Below, piece after piece: positions 1-11,240 of a stretch of DNA of 64,000 bases (the stretch's first letter is position 1; every line of letters begins with the position of its first letter). The stretch is taken from contig CM051034.1 of the NCBI GenBank assembly GCA_027627225.1, positions 19,743,980 through 19,807,979 on the forward strand, given 5' to 3'. The stretch is from Congeria kusceri. Taxonomy: Eukaryota > Mollusca > Bivalvia > Myida > Dreissenidae. The notes beneath the pieces are model-generated. The model had not been told where the DNA came from and did no database searches. It was given only the letters and a program-made list of their open reading frames with translations. The translations under genes were made by a program, and so were the position numbers.

Positions 1-918
1 GATCCTCGGATCAATTAAGAATATCACAAGCATATGAGCTTGATGCTGAGCAAAAGGGCTGATCCTCGGATCAATTAAGAATATCACAAGCATATGAGCT
101 TGATGCTGAGCAAACGGGCTGATCCTCGGATCAATTAAGAATATCACAGGCATATGAGCTTGATGCTGAGCAAACGGGCTGATCCGCGGATCAATTAAGA
201 ATATCACAGGCATATGAGCTTGATGCTGAGCAAACGGGCTGATCCGCGGATCAATTAAGAATATCACAAGCATATGAGCTTGATGCTGAGCAAACGGGCT
301 GATCCTCGGATCAATTAAGAATATCACAGGCATATGAGCTTGATGCTGAGCAAACGGGCTGATCCTCGGATCAATTAAGAATATCACAAGCATATGAGCT
401 TGATGCTGAGCAAACGGGCTGATCCTCGGATCAATTAAGAATATCACAAGCATATGAGCTTGATGCTGAGCAAACGGGCTGATCCTCGGATCAATTAAGA
501 ATATCACAAGCATATGAGCTTGATGCTGAGCAAACGGGCTGATCCTCGGATCAATTAAGAATATCACAAGCATATGAGCTTGATGCTGAGCAAAAGGGCT
601 GATCCTCGGATCAATTAAGAATATCACAAGCATATGAGCTTGATGCTGAGCAAACGGGCTGATCCTCGGATCAATTAAGAATATCACAGGCATATGAGCT
701 TGATGCTGAGCAAACGGGCTGATCCGCGGATCAATTAAGAATATCACAGGCATATGAGCTTGATGCTGAGCAAACGGGCTGATCCGCGGATCAATTAAGA
801 ATATCACAAGCATATGAGCTTGATGCTGAGCAAACGGGCTGATCCTCGGATCAATTAAGAATATCACAGGCATATGAGCTTGATGCTGAGCAAACGGGCT
901 GATCCTCGGATCAATTAA
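1..918. repeat. 60-bp satellite array, about 15.3 units, nine-unit higher-order period
   Basis: The same 60-bp unit, starting GATCCTCGGATC, recurs head to tail and stops abruptly at 918. Units differ at only three sites: T/G in the leading GATCC(T/G)CGGATC, A/G in CACA(A/G)G, and C/A in CAAA(C/A)GG. The variant pattern of units 1-6 (1-360) is repeated exactly by units 10-15 (541-900), so nine units (540 bp) form a higher-order repeat. The G variant at 181, 241, 721 and 781 makes a perfect 12-bp palindrome, GATCCGCGGATC. The array runs off the left edge, so its full length is unknown. Confidence 0.97.
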
Positions 919-984
919 GCGCTCGACATCGCCAAAGGTGAGCAACTCGATTTGAGACGGCTTATTGTTTGGATAAACCGAGGT
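1..984 (-). other. Uninterrupted minus-strand frame through the satellite (candidate 20-residue-repeat protein)
   Basis: Read on the minus strand, every satellite unit is an in-frame 20-codon block without a stop. The frame is open from just after a TAA at 985-987 to the window edge, 328 codons. The repeated peptide contains SPFAQHQAHM and ends FLIDPRI. Of the three variable sites two are synonymous (CCG/CCT Pro, AGG/CGG Arg) and one swaps Leu/Pro. There is no in-frame Met before the one inside the repeat (first at 871-873) and no visible promoter. A 60-bp unit open in one of six frames is expected fairly often by chance, so coding is possible but unproven. Confidence 0.2.
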
Positions 985-1088
985 TTATATCACAGTGTAT
1001 AATCGTACAGTGAGCTAATCCGGAAGATGGTTATGTGTACGCCGATGATTAGTTAGTTGCAAACAGCAGAAAACGCCGTAAGTGACAC
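951..1088 (-). repeat. Left arm of a long inverted repeat
   Basis: Its reverse complement matches 4478-4593 over about 115-138 bases, sharing GTGTCACTTAC, GTTTGCAACTAACT, ATCATCGGCGTACA, TAGCTCACTGTACG and CCGTCTCAAA in the same order. The arm starts about 30 bases past the end of the satellite. The two arms frame about 3.4 kb holding a SINE and a 23-bp tandem array. Confidence 0.85.
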
Positions 1089-1562
1089 AATTTTTCAATT
1101 TGATATTTTACTTCGAAGAGGAATATAAATAAAATTAAGTTCTCCGAACACATATAATGACATTACGTAAATAGATTCTGTCGGTTATGCTCAATAGTTT
1201 AAGAGTACTTGTTTCAGCAGACATGATCACTTAGTGTTTCGATTTTTTAAATAAACATAATAAGTTTGTAGCTGTATATTTCATTGTGATTATTGTCGTT
1301 GGTGTAATTTTCTGTAAAGATTGATAAATACATCACTTACAAGTCAAGCAGTATTCATTTAAATAATGAGAATAGGTTTTGCCCGGAGAAATCAAACATT
1401 TTGTCCAACCACTCAACATGACTCGACTGTACGACTAGTTGCAAAATGTCAAAATTAGACTCTGTTATTAGTTGCTCATTAAAACGATCTGAAGGGTTAT
1501 GCTCAAAAGTAATTATAACTTGTTTTAATGTGTTAAAAGTCAATTTATGTTATATATATACC

Positions 1563-1812
1563 GTCTCCGTGGCCTAATGGTTAGGGCGTTTGCCTACGGA
1601 GCGGGAGGTCGAAGGTTCGAGTCCTGAACAGGGCGAGTTCTGATATGGTCGGTTGCCTACCCAGCAGCTAGTTAAATCAAGGGGTACCGATTGCCTCCCT
1701 GCCAAGCGCACGGCATATAGGATAAGAATCGGGAGTAAAGATATTCATCAGTAAAGGTGTCTCATAAGTCAAAACTGGCTGGCCCTTAATCGAGAGGGGT
1801 GACACATAATTA
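1563..1812 (+). mobile_element. tRNA-derived SINE (Arg-like head)
   Basis: A tRNA-like head holds a good pol III A box at 1570-1580 (TGGCCTAATGG) and a perfect B box at 1614-1624 (GGTTCGAGTCC). The anticodon loop would read ACG, but the acceptor and T stems have several mismatches, so it is not a working tRNA gene. A non-tRNA body follows to about 1812. This is the usual layout of an invertebrate SINE; the 3' limit is approximate. Confidence 0.6.
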
Positions 1813-1856
1813 TAAGAACATAATAATTTAAAACCAAAATGATAAGTTAATTATAG

Positions 1857-2102
1857 TTGTTTACTGAAAAAGAAAACGAAAGTGTATACGTAATATTTAT
1901 TGTATACATGCATTTCAATTTGTTCCTGTTGTATTACATGTACTTTGACGAGGCAGCAAGTGGGTGTGAATCAAACGAGGAATCCAACCCAACAGAACAA
2001 ACGCCGAAGACGAAGACACCAGAACCATCACTAACCATAAGCGAGGTCTGCGACATGAACAGAAAAATGAAACAATGGGCGGTGAAAAACGGGACACTAT
2101 AA
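1857..2102 (+). CDS. Possible terminal exon or transposon coding relic, unrecognised
   Basis: An 81-codon frame ends at a TAA in 2100-2102. Its second half, from about residue 30, is hydrophilic and acidic then Thr/Pro-rich, ending in a Lys-rich stretch (SEVCDMNRKMKQWAVKNG), and looks more protein-like than the hydrophobic first half. A plausible splice acceptor lies near 1950-1957, so the true exon may begin there. Possible polyadenylation signals (AATAAA) follow near 2254, 2384 and 2410. No family was recognised. Confidence 0.25.
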   Translation: MFTEKENESVYVIFIVYMHFNLFLLYYMYFDEAASGCESNEESNPTEQTPKTKTPEPSLTISEVCDMNRKMKQWAVKNGTL

Positions 2103-3816
2103 GCTTCTACAGTCATTGATGGACACTAGTAATGAGTTAGGGCAGATTGCAATAATGGAGAGAAATAGTGGCAGACAGTTGAGACCCTGTTAGTGAATGA
2201 ACTGTGTGTATGCTTGTGTGTGTAAATATGTGTAAATATTATATTATATTAAAATAAATGTATGTAAATATAGGTATGTTTATATGTTATGTATATACAT
2301 GTATACGATCTATAATGTAAATGTATGTACATGTACATGAAAATGAATGCATGCGATTATGTTATTTAGAGCACTTGTGTAAAATAAAACATGTGCATTG
2401 TAATGTAAAATAAAATTTTAAAAAGCTACAAATAAAACAAATATTTTCAAAACTCATTTATTCTTTGTTTATTCTTTATAATCATACACAATGTATACGA
2501 GTATATGCTATAGCATGATTACTAAGGTACATCACATACATACATGTACAACCAACGACCAGCTGCCTGTGCAAGTCACCTGTGTTAAGAGACCACTTTT
2601 AAGGAATGACCACGGGTTGTCTCGTAAGAGAGGTTGGACTGTACTTTGGAAGTGAAATGCGTCACTGATTATATATATATATATATATATATATGCATCG
2701 TTTCTATCAGATATATTTTTCAATCTAAAAAAACTCCTTGAATATTTGTTGGTCGAGTGTGCTTTATAACAATTAAATGTTTGTTGTTATAACTTCATGT
2801 AAAACCGGTTTTCATTTACATATTTAAAATTAAACAAAATAACGAGATAAGTAGTTCCATTTAAGCTAGGCTAGATTTAGCAATTATCTTCATTTCACAC
2901 GACTCGGAGTTATCATCCATATTTCACTCGCTCACCGAAAAGCCGGAAATAAATAAAGAACATTTCATTGTTGACTTTGCTGTAAGATCTCCATGTTGAT
3001 TGTCAAGGAAAGCTAAGTTGCTCGCGGACTGCATAAGTAGATCGCAATTTTATATGAGCGCGAATGACATATAATACTAGTTTAACTTGAGATTTTCAGT
3101 TCAAGAAAAAAAAAATCATTAGATGTTCTACACCGCGAAGAGCCTTAAAAGGTCCGCGCTGCGCTGAAACTTCATAATCGTGTTTTATCTGACGTCGTTA
3201 TTTTTAATGTTAAAAAGTTACAAATGTCGATCAACTTTCCTTATGAATGAAACACAAGGCCGTATTATATGCCTTATTATATCATAGTAGTTTCACGGTC
3301 ATTGTATTGAAGTTTATATTTTGTCAGAGTACTGCTTGTATAGATAAACCGATGCAGCAGCGATAAGTCCGTTCACGAGTTTCATTTCGATACATTGGAA
3401 AAATATAATCAAGACGCGCGAAAAATCGCTACAAACAAAAAATATCATTTCAGCATCATGTAACGCGTTACCAACACATTGTATTACATATTTTATTAAA
3501 GAGAAGTAAAAAAAAATAATTTTATGTTTCGTTTATATGCCGTTTGCGCATTCTTACGGACGTACACACACTCGGACGTACGGAATAAAACGCGCGATTC
3601 CTATAAAGCAAGCTAACTGTATAATAAATATCGATATGTCAACATGAATTGACACTGTCTAATGAAATTATTATTTACTACGAATAAATAATACATGTAC
3701 ATGTAAACTAAATAATATTTACGTACAATTATATAATAATTATCAAGGAAGATTGAACATTTATTAAATTTGTGTCGTTCACTAATCGCACCTAAGCGTA
3801 CAGAATTGTATTTCAA
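2103..3816. other. No gene seen; AT-rich spacer
   Basis: Only short random frames are present. The stretch contains ATG/TGT-rich simple sequence at 2200-2350 and an (AT)12 microsatellite at 2671-2694. Confidence 0.6.
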
Positions 3817-4125
3817 TCGCAACTAATGATTGGGTACAGTCGCAACTAATGATTGGGTACAGTCGCAACTAATGATTGGGTACAGTCGCAACTAATGATT
3901 GGGTACAGTCGCAACTAATGATTGGGTACAGTCGCAACTAATGATTGGGTACAGTCGCAACTAATGATTGGGTACAGTCGCAACTAATGATTGGGTACAG
4001 TCGCAACTAATGATTGGGTACAGTCGCAACTAATGATTGGGTACAGTCGCAACTAATGATTGGGTACAGTCGCAACTAATGATTGGGTACAGTCGCAACT
4101 AATGATTGGGTACAGTCGCAACTAG
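3817..4125. repeat. Perfect 23-bp tandem repeat, 13 copies plus a partial copy
   Basis: The unit starts TCGCAACTAATGATTGGG and begins at 3817, 3840, 3863 and so on to 4093, with a truncated copy at 4116-4125. All 13 full copies appear identical, which points to recent expansion or to collapse/expansion in assembly. The unit is not a multiple of three and no frame is open through it. Confidence 0.97.
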
Positions 4126-4224
4126 GCATACAATCAGTAAACAAACAGTGACTGAATAAAACGGTAAATATCTTGGATATTATATAATCCGTTATCAGGC
4201 AATGTCTATAGTTTAATAAGTGTT

Positions 4225-4264
4225 TATAGGTGTTAAGCAGCACATATAGGTGTTAAGCAGCACA
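4225..4264. repeat. 20-bp direct repeat, two copies
   Basis: TATAGGTGTTAAGCAGCACA occurs twice head to tail. A related string, TTAGGCATTAAGCAGCACAT, is near 54046-54065, so it may be part of a dispersed repeat. Confidence 0.8.
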
Positions 4265-4477
4265 CAGGTTTACACATTTACGCGAAATCCAAAGAATTAA
4301 TTTCAAAAAATTTCGATCGTTTCAACATCTTTGCAGTGATCGACTATCGATTTATCAACGAAAACACAATTTCCATACACATCACAAAGCATATGTGTGA
4401 CAAGTAGGGCAATAATTAACATAAAAGTTTATATCGTGTTACATTCAATCCTGAAGTAAAAGATAAAATCAAACAAT

Positions 4478-4593
4478 GTGTCACTTACTGCGTTTTCAGC
4501 TGTTTGCAACTAACTGATCATCGGCGTACAGAATACCAACTTCCGGTTTAGCTCACTGTACGCTTATACACTATGTATATGATCCGTCTCAAA
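4478..4593 (+). repeat. Right arm of the long inverted repeat
   Basis: It is the reverse-complement partner of 951-1088. It lies immediately before a second dispersed repeat at 4628-4815. Confidence 0.85.
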
Positions 4594-4627
4594 CGGGTAT
4601 AGCTTAACAACCGGCAATTAACCTGAT

Positions 4628-4815
4628 ACTCGTGAACTCTATTAGCATCAATTACGCGCTCGAATTGTTTCCTATATTTATACTCGGTTTAGTTCGTGCA
4701 CGTGTTTCACAAATTTATTGATATCATAACAGTATTTGTCTATGAGATAGTTATCATCGATTGATCTCGAGGCGAGTGCGGAAACTTACATAGGCATCGT
4801 AACGGCTTTTTAATA
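4628..4815 (+). repeat. Dispersed repeat, copy 1
   Basis: It matches 57465-57690 in the same orientation. Shared strings include CGTGAACTCTAT, ATTACGCGCTCGAATTGTTT, and a GCACGT/GCACG segment followed by a similar end with GCGGTTTT or GGCTTTTT. The family is unidentified. Confidence 0.7.
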
Positions 4816-4839
4816 TATTCATGCATAAAGGTCAGTGTC

Positions 4840-7810
4840 AGGTTAATGTTTACGAGCTATACTTGGTTGTTTTTCGTCTTTTGTGTGCTGTGTTGGATTG
4901 TCATTTGGACACATTTGTTTTAAATATTTATGAAAAAAGTAATCTACATTGCTTACTAGAAAACTTACCACAGATCTTTTTAAAAAAAATATGTTTTTGT
5001 TTCAAGTGTAGAGACTAACAAATATACCCTGCGGGTAAAGTGAACAATATGCTGTAATTGTTTAAAAAGAAGGTTTATTTAAACCAATATCAGACAAAAT
5101 ATGAACAATAAAACGATCATATCAAAAACGACATAACAGTAACAATATTTATTTTCAATAAGGTTACAATATACTAAGCCTGATCCTTTTGAAATTCAAT
5201 GTAAAAGCGATAACTTTAACCAAAAATAAACGCAATATTTTGCACATAGGGACCCTCATACCCATACCTTTTCTTAAAGAGCATTCTAAGCTGAATTGAT
5301 TTGAACAATAAAACAGATATGTCATGTAATCTGTAAGAAAGAACTCGACACTTAGTCTAAACAAAGTTGACTGTTTTATCACCATATTTTTACCGGCTAC
5401 TATCTAGTTGCATGTAACCCGCCTCCGCGCAAGTGTCATACTGTAGTCTCCAGTCTTAAAACATAACAGTGATTTGCTAGTGCACACCAATGCTTACCTT
5501 ACCATTAACATGTACAAAAAGGAATATCATAGCAAGTGTCCAAACCTCAAAACAGGCTTCGAGTTAAACTTGTTGATTTATATAGAGACTATACACCTCC
5601 ATATCTCATTTTATTAGTGTAGTGTGACCGTTATTAATATGACTTTAGAATTCACAAACGCATGACGTTTCTGTGTTGCTAGCGTCAGATAAGACTCCAT
5701 TGATCCAATATAATTTTATATGCAAATAGATATTAGTTCAAGCAGCCAATATATTCATTGTAGTAGTATAAAACATACTTCACATATATGTCAAACATAC
5801 AAACGTCCATAACAAACAAAACTAAAAATTAAACGAGGTACAGAAAATTTGATTCACCTGTCACTTTCTAACAACTGCATTTTAGAATTCTTGCATTTAG
5901 CTTAGAATGTTGTTAGATACGCATAATCGTTAACGATTAGGGACGAGTATTTGGTAGTTTTACTTGACACACTGTTTTGTATAATATCATTTTAAATTCT
6001 CTGTCTTTAAACCAATATATGAACGGATTGATCACGTGATTAATGTAAACTAATCTCACGCCAAAATAAAATAGCGCCTTAGTGTTAGCAGACATATCAT
6101 GAATCATCTGGTTGTTTTTACCTGCAAACACTTGTAATCCTGCATACAAAATAGTCGTAATGCTGAAGATGATACTCAAGAATAGTGTAATTTGCGTTAT
6201 TTGACGTAGTCGTAGGTTCTTATGCCTACATTTGCCTTTCCGTCTTGTTGTGTTACAATCATCTGCGTTGCTCCGATTTGACGTCATATTATTATGCATG
6301 TTGAGACCAGTTATATCTGGATCTGTAAAACCGGCGTTTTCAGATGTGACGCATTCCAGCTCAATATGTTGGCCTGTGTTTGTCTTGTTCATTCTTAAGT
6401 TGCCAGCGTTGCTTTTATATGCGGGTCTTGCGTAGGACAATGTAAAGGGCGTATATGATTTAACAATTGCTTTGTCTATTGACGTTTCCGTAGTATCTTC
6501 TAAAATGTCGTTGCTACCACAGTTATTGCTTGTTTCTGCGTTCTCATTTAGTTTTTCGTCTTTCGAAGTGACCACTTTTGATGAATTCTCAGCTTCAAAC
6601 ATCGTCCGTACAGCTGTCCTTGTAATAGCTAAAGTATGGCTACCGTTGGCCAATGATCGTCGAATTACAACATACATTCTGAAGTAAAGGCCATTCATGA
6701 TCAGAAGAGTGGAAAACATGCAAGCAAGAGAAGCGTACACATAATAATAATAATAGCTATTTCCATCTAGTTGTTCTTCGTTATCACAGATGGTCACAGT
6801 AATATTATTTACTTTGTATCTGTAGAGACCACATCGAAAAGGCACTGGCAATGAAAACATAGTCGCCACAACGATGCTGACGATGCATAATCTCGAGGCG
6901 TGAGTTGGTTGGATTTGCCACCCATGTGGTCGACACGTTTTCTTGTATCTGTCAACGGCGACCGCGCAAAGGCACAGTGCTTCTGCAGAGAGAGTAAAAC
7001 TGTTACAAAATGATTTGATCTTGCATATTAATTCATCCAGAGGATAAATGTACCAGTACATTTGGTTGACAATCTCACCAGGCATGGTGGTAAATACACT
7101 GAGGATATCGATGAAGGCAATGCACAGTACAAAGTACCGGAAGTTGCAGTGATGGTAGCGGCGTCCGAACACATATATAACGATAACATTTCCAATAAAT
7201 CCCATAATTATTTCTAATCCAATTAACAAGGATACCCATCCTATCGCATTTCTCATACTTGCATTTAAATCTTCTGCGGTTGTATTTTTCATTTTTATGA
7301 AAAATTAAGCCTTTTCCTCTTTAATTTTTTAAGTAGGCCTATTACTGTTGTATCAAATAAGTTATGAACTGAACTGTCTTACAATCCACCACGATTCAAA
7401 TGTGTTGTTCGCTTGCTGAATTTTTGTAATTCATTAAAATAATTTACCGATAATAGATCAGTCTATAGACTTCAAGGATTGCTTAACCACACAATTGTGG
7501 TTTTTTAAAAACAATCGCTACCAGGATATCCATCCTTTAGTTTGAGTTTCGGTTCGTGTAAAAGCTCACAACGAATACAACGAATGACCTACGTACCAGC
7601 TTAAATGCTTAAATGGACAAACGGCAAGAGGACTAAAGATTACGTTGTCATAGGCATGACATTTTGACAGTGGTTTGTTGTCTATTCGTTACTGCGTCTT
7701 TCAAGTTGTGAACATGCTATAATAAGCCATGACCACTTGTTTTCAAACAAACATTTCACAGTGGTTTCCCCGGCTTCGTTAGCATCGCATGTGAATCGCG
7801 AACATGACGT
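4840..7810. repeat. Arm A of an inverted segmental duplication
   Basis: Blocks of this segment reappear in reverse complement at 14685-21245: 4850-5145 with 20940-21235, 5640-5760 with 20820-20935, the GPCR 3' half and UTR (5820-6370) with 18325-18890, 7600-7660 with 17860-17920, and 7680-7810 with 14690-14805 plus 17825-17860. Arm A has about 490 bases (5145-5635) absent from arm B. Arm A keeps the intact gene, so it or its relative is the likely source. Confidence 0.85.
5937..7292 (-). CDS. Class A (rhodopsin-like) GPCR, orphan, intronless
   Basis: A 451-residue seven-helix receptor of the plasma membrane encoded in one exon. The extracellular N terminus has N-glycosylation sites NTT (3) and NAS (10). 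TM1 carries the GN motif (N35), TM2 carries D62 in IAFID, the conserved Cys before TM3 is C90, and DRY is at 114-116. A Cys in the second extracellular loop follows ITVTIC. The third intracellular loop is long (about 225-350) and Ser/Thr/Asn-rich. TM7 has NHVINPFIYWF (NPxxY). The usual TM6 CWxP and TM4 Trp are not seen. The ATG at 7292 aligns with the starts of the two paralogues here (shared AEDLN). The ligand cannot be inferred; a peptide receptor is plausible from general shape only. Confidence 0.92.
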   Translation of the reverse strand: MKNTTAEDLNASMRNAIGWVSLLIGLEIIMGFIGNVIVIYVFGRRYHHCNFRYFVLCIAFIDILSVFTTMPGEIVNQMYWYIYPLDELICKIKSFCNSFTLSAEALCLCAVAVDRYKKTCRPHGWQIQPTHASRLCIVSIVVATMFSLPVPFRCGLYRYKVNNITVTICDNEEQLDGNSYYYYYVYASLACMFSTLLIMNGLYFRMYVVIRRSLANGSHTLAITRTAVRTMFEAENSSKVVTSKDEKLNENAETSNNCGSNDILEDTTETSIDKAIVKSYTPFTLSYARPAYKSNAGNLRMNKTNTGQHIELECVTSENAGFTDPDITGLNMHNNMTSNRSNADDCNTTRRKGKCRHKNLRLRQITQITLFLSIIFSITTILYAGLQVFAGKNNQMIHDMSANTKALFYFGVRLVYINHVINPFIYWFKDREFKMILYKTVCQVKLPNTRP

Positions 7811-8788
7811 TTAAAAATCGTGTTCTATTTAATTTTCTGGTTTCATATCTTACTTCTATACAAGATGTGTATGTACAATATGGGAATCTATATTTACCAC
7901 AAACAAAATTTGCTATAATGATGTTTTACAAGTGAGAAAAGAAAACTAAAAGTGTAAAGTTTTCTGTCCGTCGACTGTTATATCTGCAGTTGGTTTAGAC
8001 TGTTTGTATTCGCTGTTTAAAGAACAACGTGTGTGGAAAATATCAAATTCATATACTCCTTTAGAGAGGTTACAGTACGAGGTTTGTTTATGAGGTTGTG
8101 TCCATAATTATGTTTTATTTTATCTACAAAATAATGACCGAGGGGTTGAAACATGTTGGACGGATGCGGATTTTTACGTTGAAAAGGTCAATAAAGCCTA
8201 TGCATTATTATTATGGTTGACGTAAAGGTCCGTGATTGGGTGCAGTTTTAAACTATGTCACACAGTTAGATTACACCGTCTATAAATATAATATATACTA
8301 TTTTCAAATATTGGAAAGGAAGTTAACAATTGGTGTTTCGACCCAGAAGTCTAGAAATCTGCATTGTATTCAGCTTAGAAAACGCCCAAAACTATTGGTT
8401 TATTTGTGCTCATGAAAGTTTTAAAACCGAAAACTGATTAAGACATTTAACGTAGACCCGTTTTCCAGAGAATTACGCATTGTCGTATTTATAAAAATGT
8501 AACTACAGCTTTTGAACGCATACATAATAAGGATTGTGCATGGTATCTGCCATATATACTATAATTTAACGGATTGTCAGTATAACCTGTACATGTAAAA
8601 CATAACATGATTAAATGGCAATTGACCAGTTGCTACCAGTATCAATGTCTGTCAGATTTGGTGAACTCGCCGAGGATACACGTCTCTTTAACATAGTCAA
8701 TGAAGTCATAGCAGATTATTGGAGTAGATTAATGTTATGTTACAGTATGCATGAGTATCTCGGATATCATCCATTATAAGGTACATTT
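7293..8788. other. No gene seen; upstream region of the GPCR
   Basis: No long frame or clear exon is present. Part of it (7600-7810) is duplicated in arm B, flanking the LINE insertion. Confidence 0.6.
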
Positions 8789-9183
8789 AGGCCAAACAAA
8801 TACATTGTGTGTTTCTGGCAACGGTCTCAATAAAAGTTAGGTAGGGTCGGGATTGAGTTGTTTTTTTAAGTCTTAGCCATAAAAGCGAAACAAATCGCAT
8901 CCGCTTAACAGACAATAATATTTATATTTAAAGAAATCCAGAATACTCAGTTATAAAAAAAACAACGTCTTTCTGACACGGATAATCCAGAATACTCAGT
9001 TATAAAAAAAACCGTCTTTCTGACACGGATAATCCAGTTAATCACGATTAGCTCACTTGAAAAATAAAATCTAACGAATTCATATTTCACTGAAAACGAT
9101 CGTCTCTAAAGACTTTATGGTTGGTTTTTTTTAGCTAAGTAGGGTCGGGTTGCCCGAAACACAGAACTTTTTTGTTTTGGCCT
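8789..9183. mobile_element. MITE-like element with ~34-bp terminal inverted repeats, copy 1
   Basis: The left end (AGGCCAAACAAA...GTGTTTCTGGCAAC) is an imperfect reverse complement of the right end (GTTGCCCGAAACAC...GTTTTGGCCT). A second, inverted copy is at 50693-50993. Inside, a 49-bp block is duplicated in tandem (8938-8986 and 8987-9033). There is no coding capacity. A heavily diverged third copy may lie at 12415-12500. Confidence 0.7.
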
Positions 9184-9390
9184 TATAAATCAGTTACATG
9201 TATTTTACAGATATATGTTGGGTCTGATCCAGTTCGATGCATTGCAGATATAAAGATCAATAACACAGTCAATACCAAATGACTGGTTTTAAGCATAATT
9301 GATGTGAATGTACATCTTGTTTAATATTACCTGTACAGAAAATAAGTTTTACTATACATGAAAAAAAGACATGACTAGAAAAGCATGAAC

Positions 9391-9438
9391 AAAATTGACT
9401 AGCAACAAAATTGACTAGCAACAAAATTGACTAGCAAC
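9391..9438. repeat. 16-bp tandem repeat, three perfect copies
   Basis: AAAATTGACTAGCAAC begins at 9391, 9407 and 9423. Confidence 0.95.
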
Positions 9439-10865
9439 AACTATTAACGACTAGTAGTTCAATAATGAAAACAAAGATCAGAAAATATTTAAATTAAAAT
9501 ACACCATATACCTATTCCAACAAAAATTACGTATGTGTATGCACACGTGCTCCACTGTAGGCAAAACAATATTATTATCTTTCTATATAACTATATATAT
9601 ACATGTACTTCATTTGCTTTCAAATATTAAAGAGTTTTGAAGCATTTTCTATTTAAACTAAATTGTAGTGTCTAAGAAACAAGCAAATGTATTCGCGCGT
9701 ATTTATCATGTTAAATAATCATTTCCTGTTGTATGAAACTTTATCTTCATAAAAACTGAATTCATCAACGTACGACACTCCCTCTTCAAATATTGTGATT
9801 TCACTGCTCAGGAATTAAACCGTGACCCTATCGTCAGGAAACCGTTACATTATTTAATAACTCGTCAGAGAAACCGTGACAAGTTACAGAAAATAAGGTA
9901 AGACCTAAATACTTATATACATCAAACTTGTAATAAAAAAACGCTTTGATTCTTGGCTGATATTTTAGTATTTAGTTTAAAAAAAGAGTTAAAGTATCAA
10001 TAAAAAGGGTATCAATGTATAAAACGAAGTTTCTCTAATGCAAAATCAAAACAATTCTCTATTTTTCAGTTATTAAGTCTTTACATTTTAACGTGTTTTT
10101 AATATTTCTATTGTTTAATACATCATTTTTAAAGTTAGGTACTTACAGGCGTTTATTTCACCTACAACATTTGACAGATTCGAAAAATGATGCACTGGAC
10201 AGTGTTTTAAAGTTAAACAAACAAACGGCTTGTAGAGAAACCGTGACAAACTCTTCAGGCTGGTGTGACAAAGCTCGTCTGGCATCCATTGTTCGTGTGA
10301 CATACCCTGGACCCGGTGTAAAGGGGATATATACGATTTCAATATCAACATTTCATTTTCTCATAATTTGAACAACCAAAATAGAGGACGAATATGATCG
10401 AGGAAAGTTTAAATAAAAACAATAATCAGTTTTATGTACCATATTTCATGTGGTTTTTTTAAACGAACTTCTTTTTAACGACAAATTTATTCATAGCGCT
10501 ACGTCGATACCAAAACGTTTAATCGTATATGTGGCAGAAACAAAAACCATGTCCACGTGTCGTATGAACAAATCTGCACAGAACTTAAGTCAACACGCAA
10601 CATATATTGTGTACATGTCTAATGTACAGGAATCAGTTTTCGACTGGAAGACAAAAAGTTAATCTCTAATTTAGAGGATTGTCGAGTATCAGTTCTTCGG
10701 AAATTGTATTTTAGTATGTTATTCATCAACGTTTTATCGGTTTTATTTTACTTATATATTTTTGTATGATGATATGAAAATTTGATAAGATCGTACATAC
10801 CCTCTTTAATAATGATTGAGTTTATCTCAACTTAATTTTGGGGCCCATACGTTTTCTTATGGTGT

Positions 10866-10980
10866 CCGAAAAATCTAGTGTCCGAGAAGTCTCCTTAATT
10901 GGGACCGAAAAATCTGTGGTACGAGAAGTCTCTTTAGTAGGGACCGACAAATCTGGGGTCCGACAAGTCACGAACCGATT
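10866..10980. repeat. 39-bp tandem repeat, three diverged copies
   Basis: CCGA(A/C)AAATCT starts at 10866, 10905 and 10944. The period is 13 codons, and both a plus and a minus frame stay open. In the plus frame the copies read EKSSVREVSLIGT, EKSVVREVSLVGT and DKSGVRQV. The open frames are short (66 and 80 codons) and have no other support. Confidence 0.8.
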
Positions 10981-11240
10981 ATTTTGGTCCTCGTGTATAA
11001 TAATTAGGGCAAAAAATGACGTCTCAATAATAATTTGAACGCCGATTGTCTTTTTTAAAGACATATCTTGTTTGTACTAATACCAACCTAAGTTTTGTTT
11101 ATTGTATTTCTATAATCTTGGGACTTCTTCTTTCTTACAATTCGTACATTTTGTATTCAATACTAGTAAACGCAGTTGTCCTTCCAGTTTATGAATTCCA
11201 CGGCTCGTTAAACCTTTGTTTTATATAGTTTTGAAGAAAA

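Larger units (their letters stand above)
9184..11240. other. No gene seen apart from short repeats
   Basis: It contains a 16-bp unit (AAAATTGACTAGCAAC) in three copies at 9391-9438. The string AGAGAAACCGTGACAA occurs near 9866 and 10234. An open frame at 10093-10371 was not recognised and shows no family motif. Confidence 0.55.

Noticed and set aside
3817..4125. CRISPR-like array
   Set aside because: Units are directly adjacent with no spacers, and the context is an animal genome.
6232..6687. Plus-strand frames opposite the 5937-7292 GPCR
   Set aside because: Shadows of the minus-strand gene; no motif of their own.
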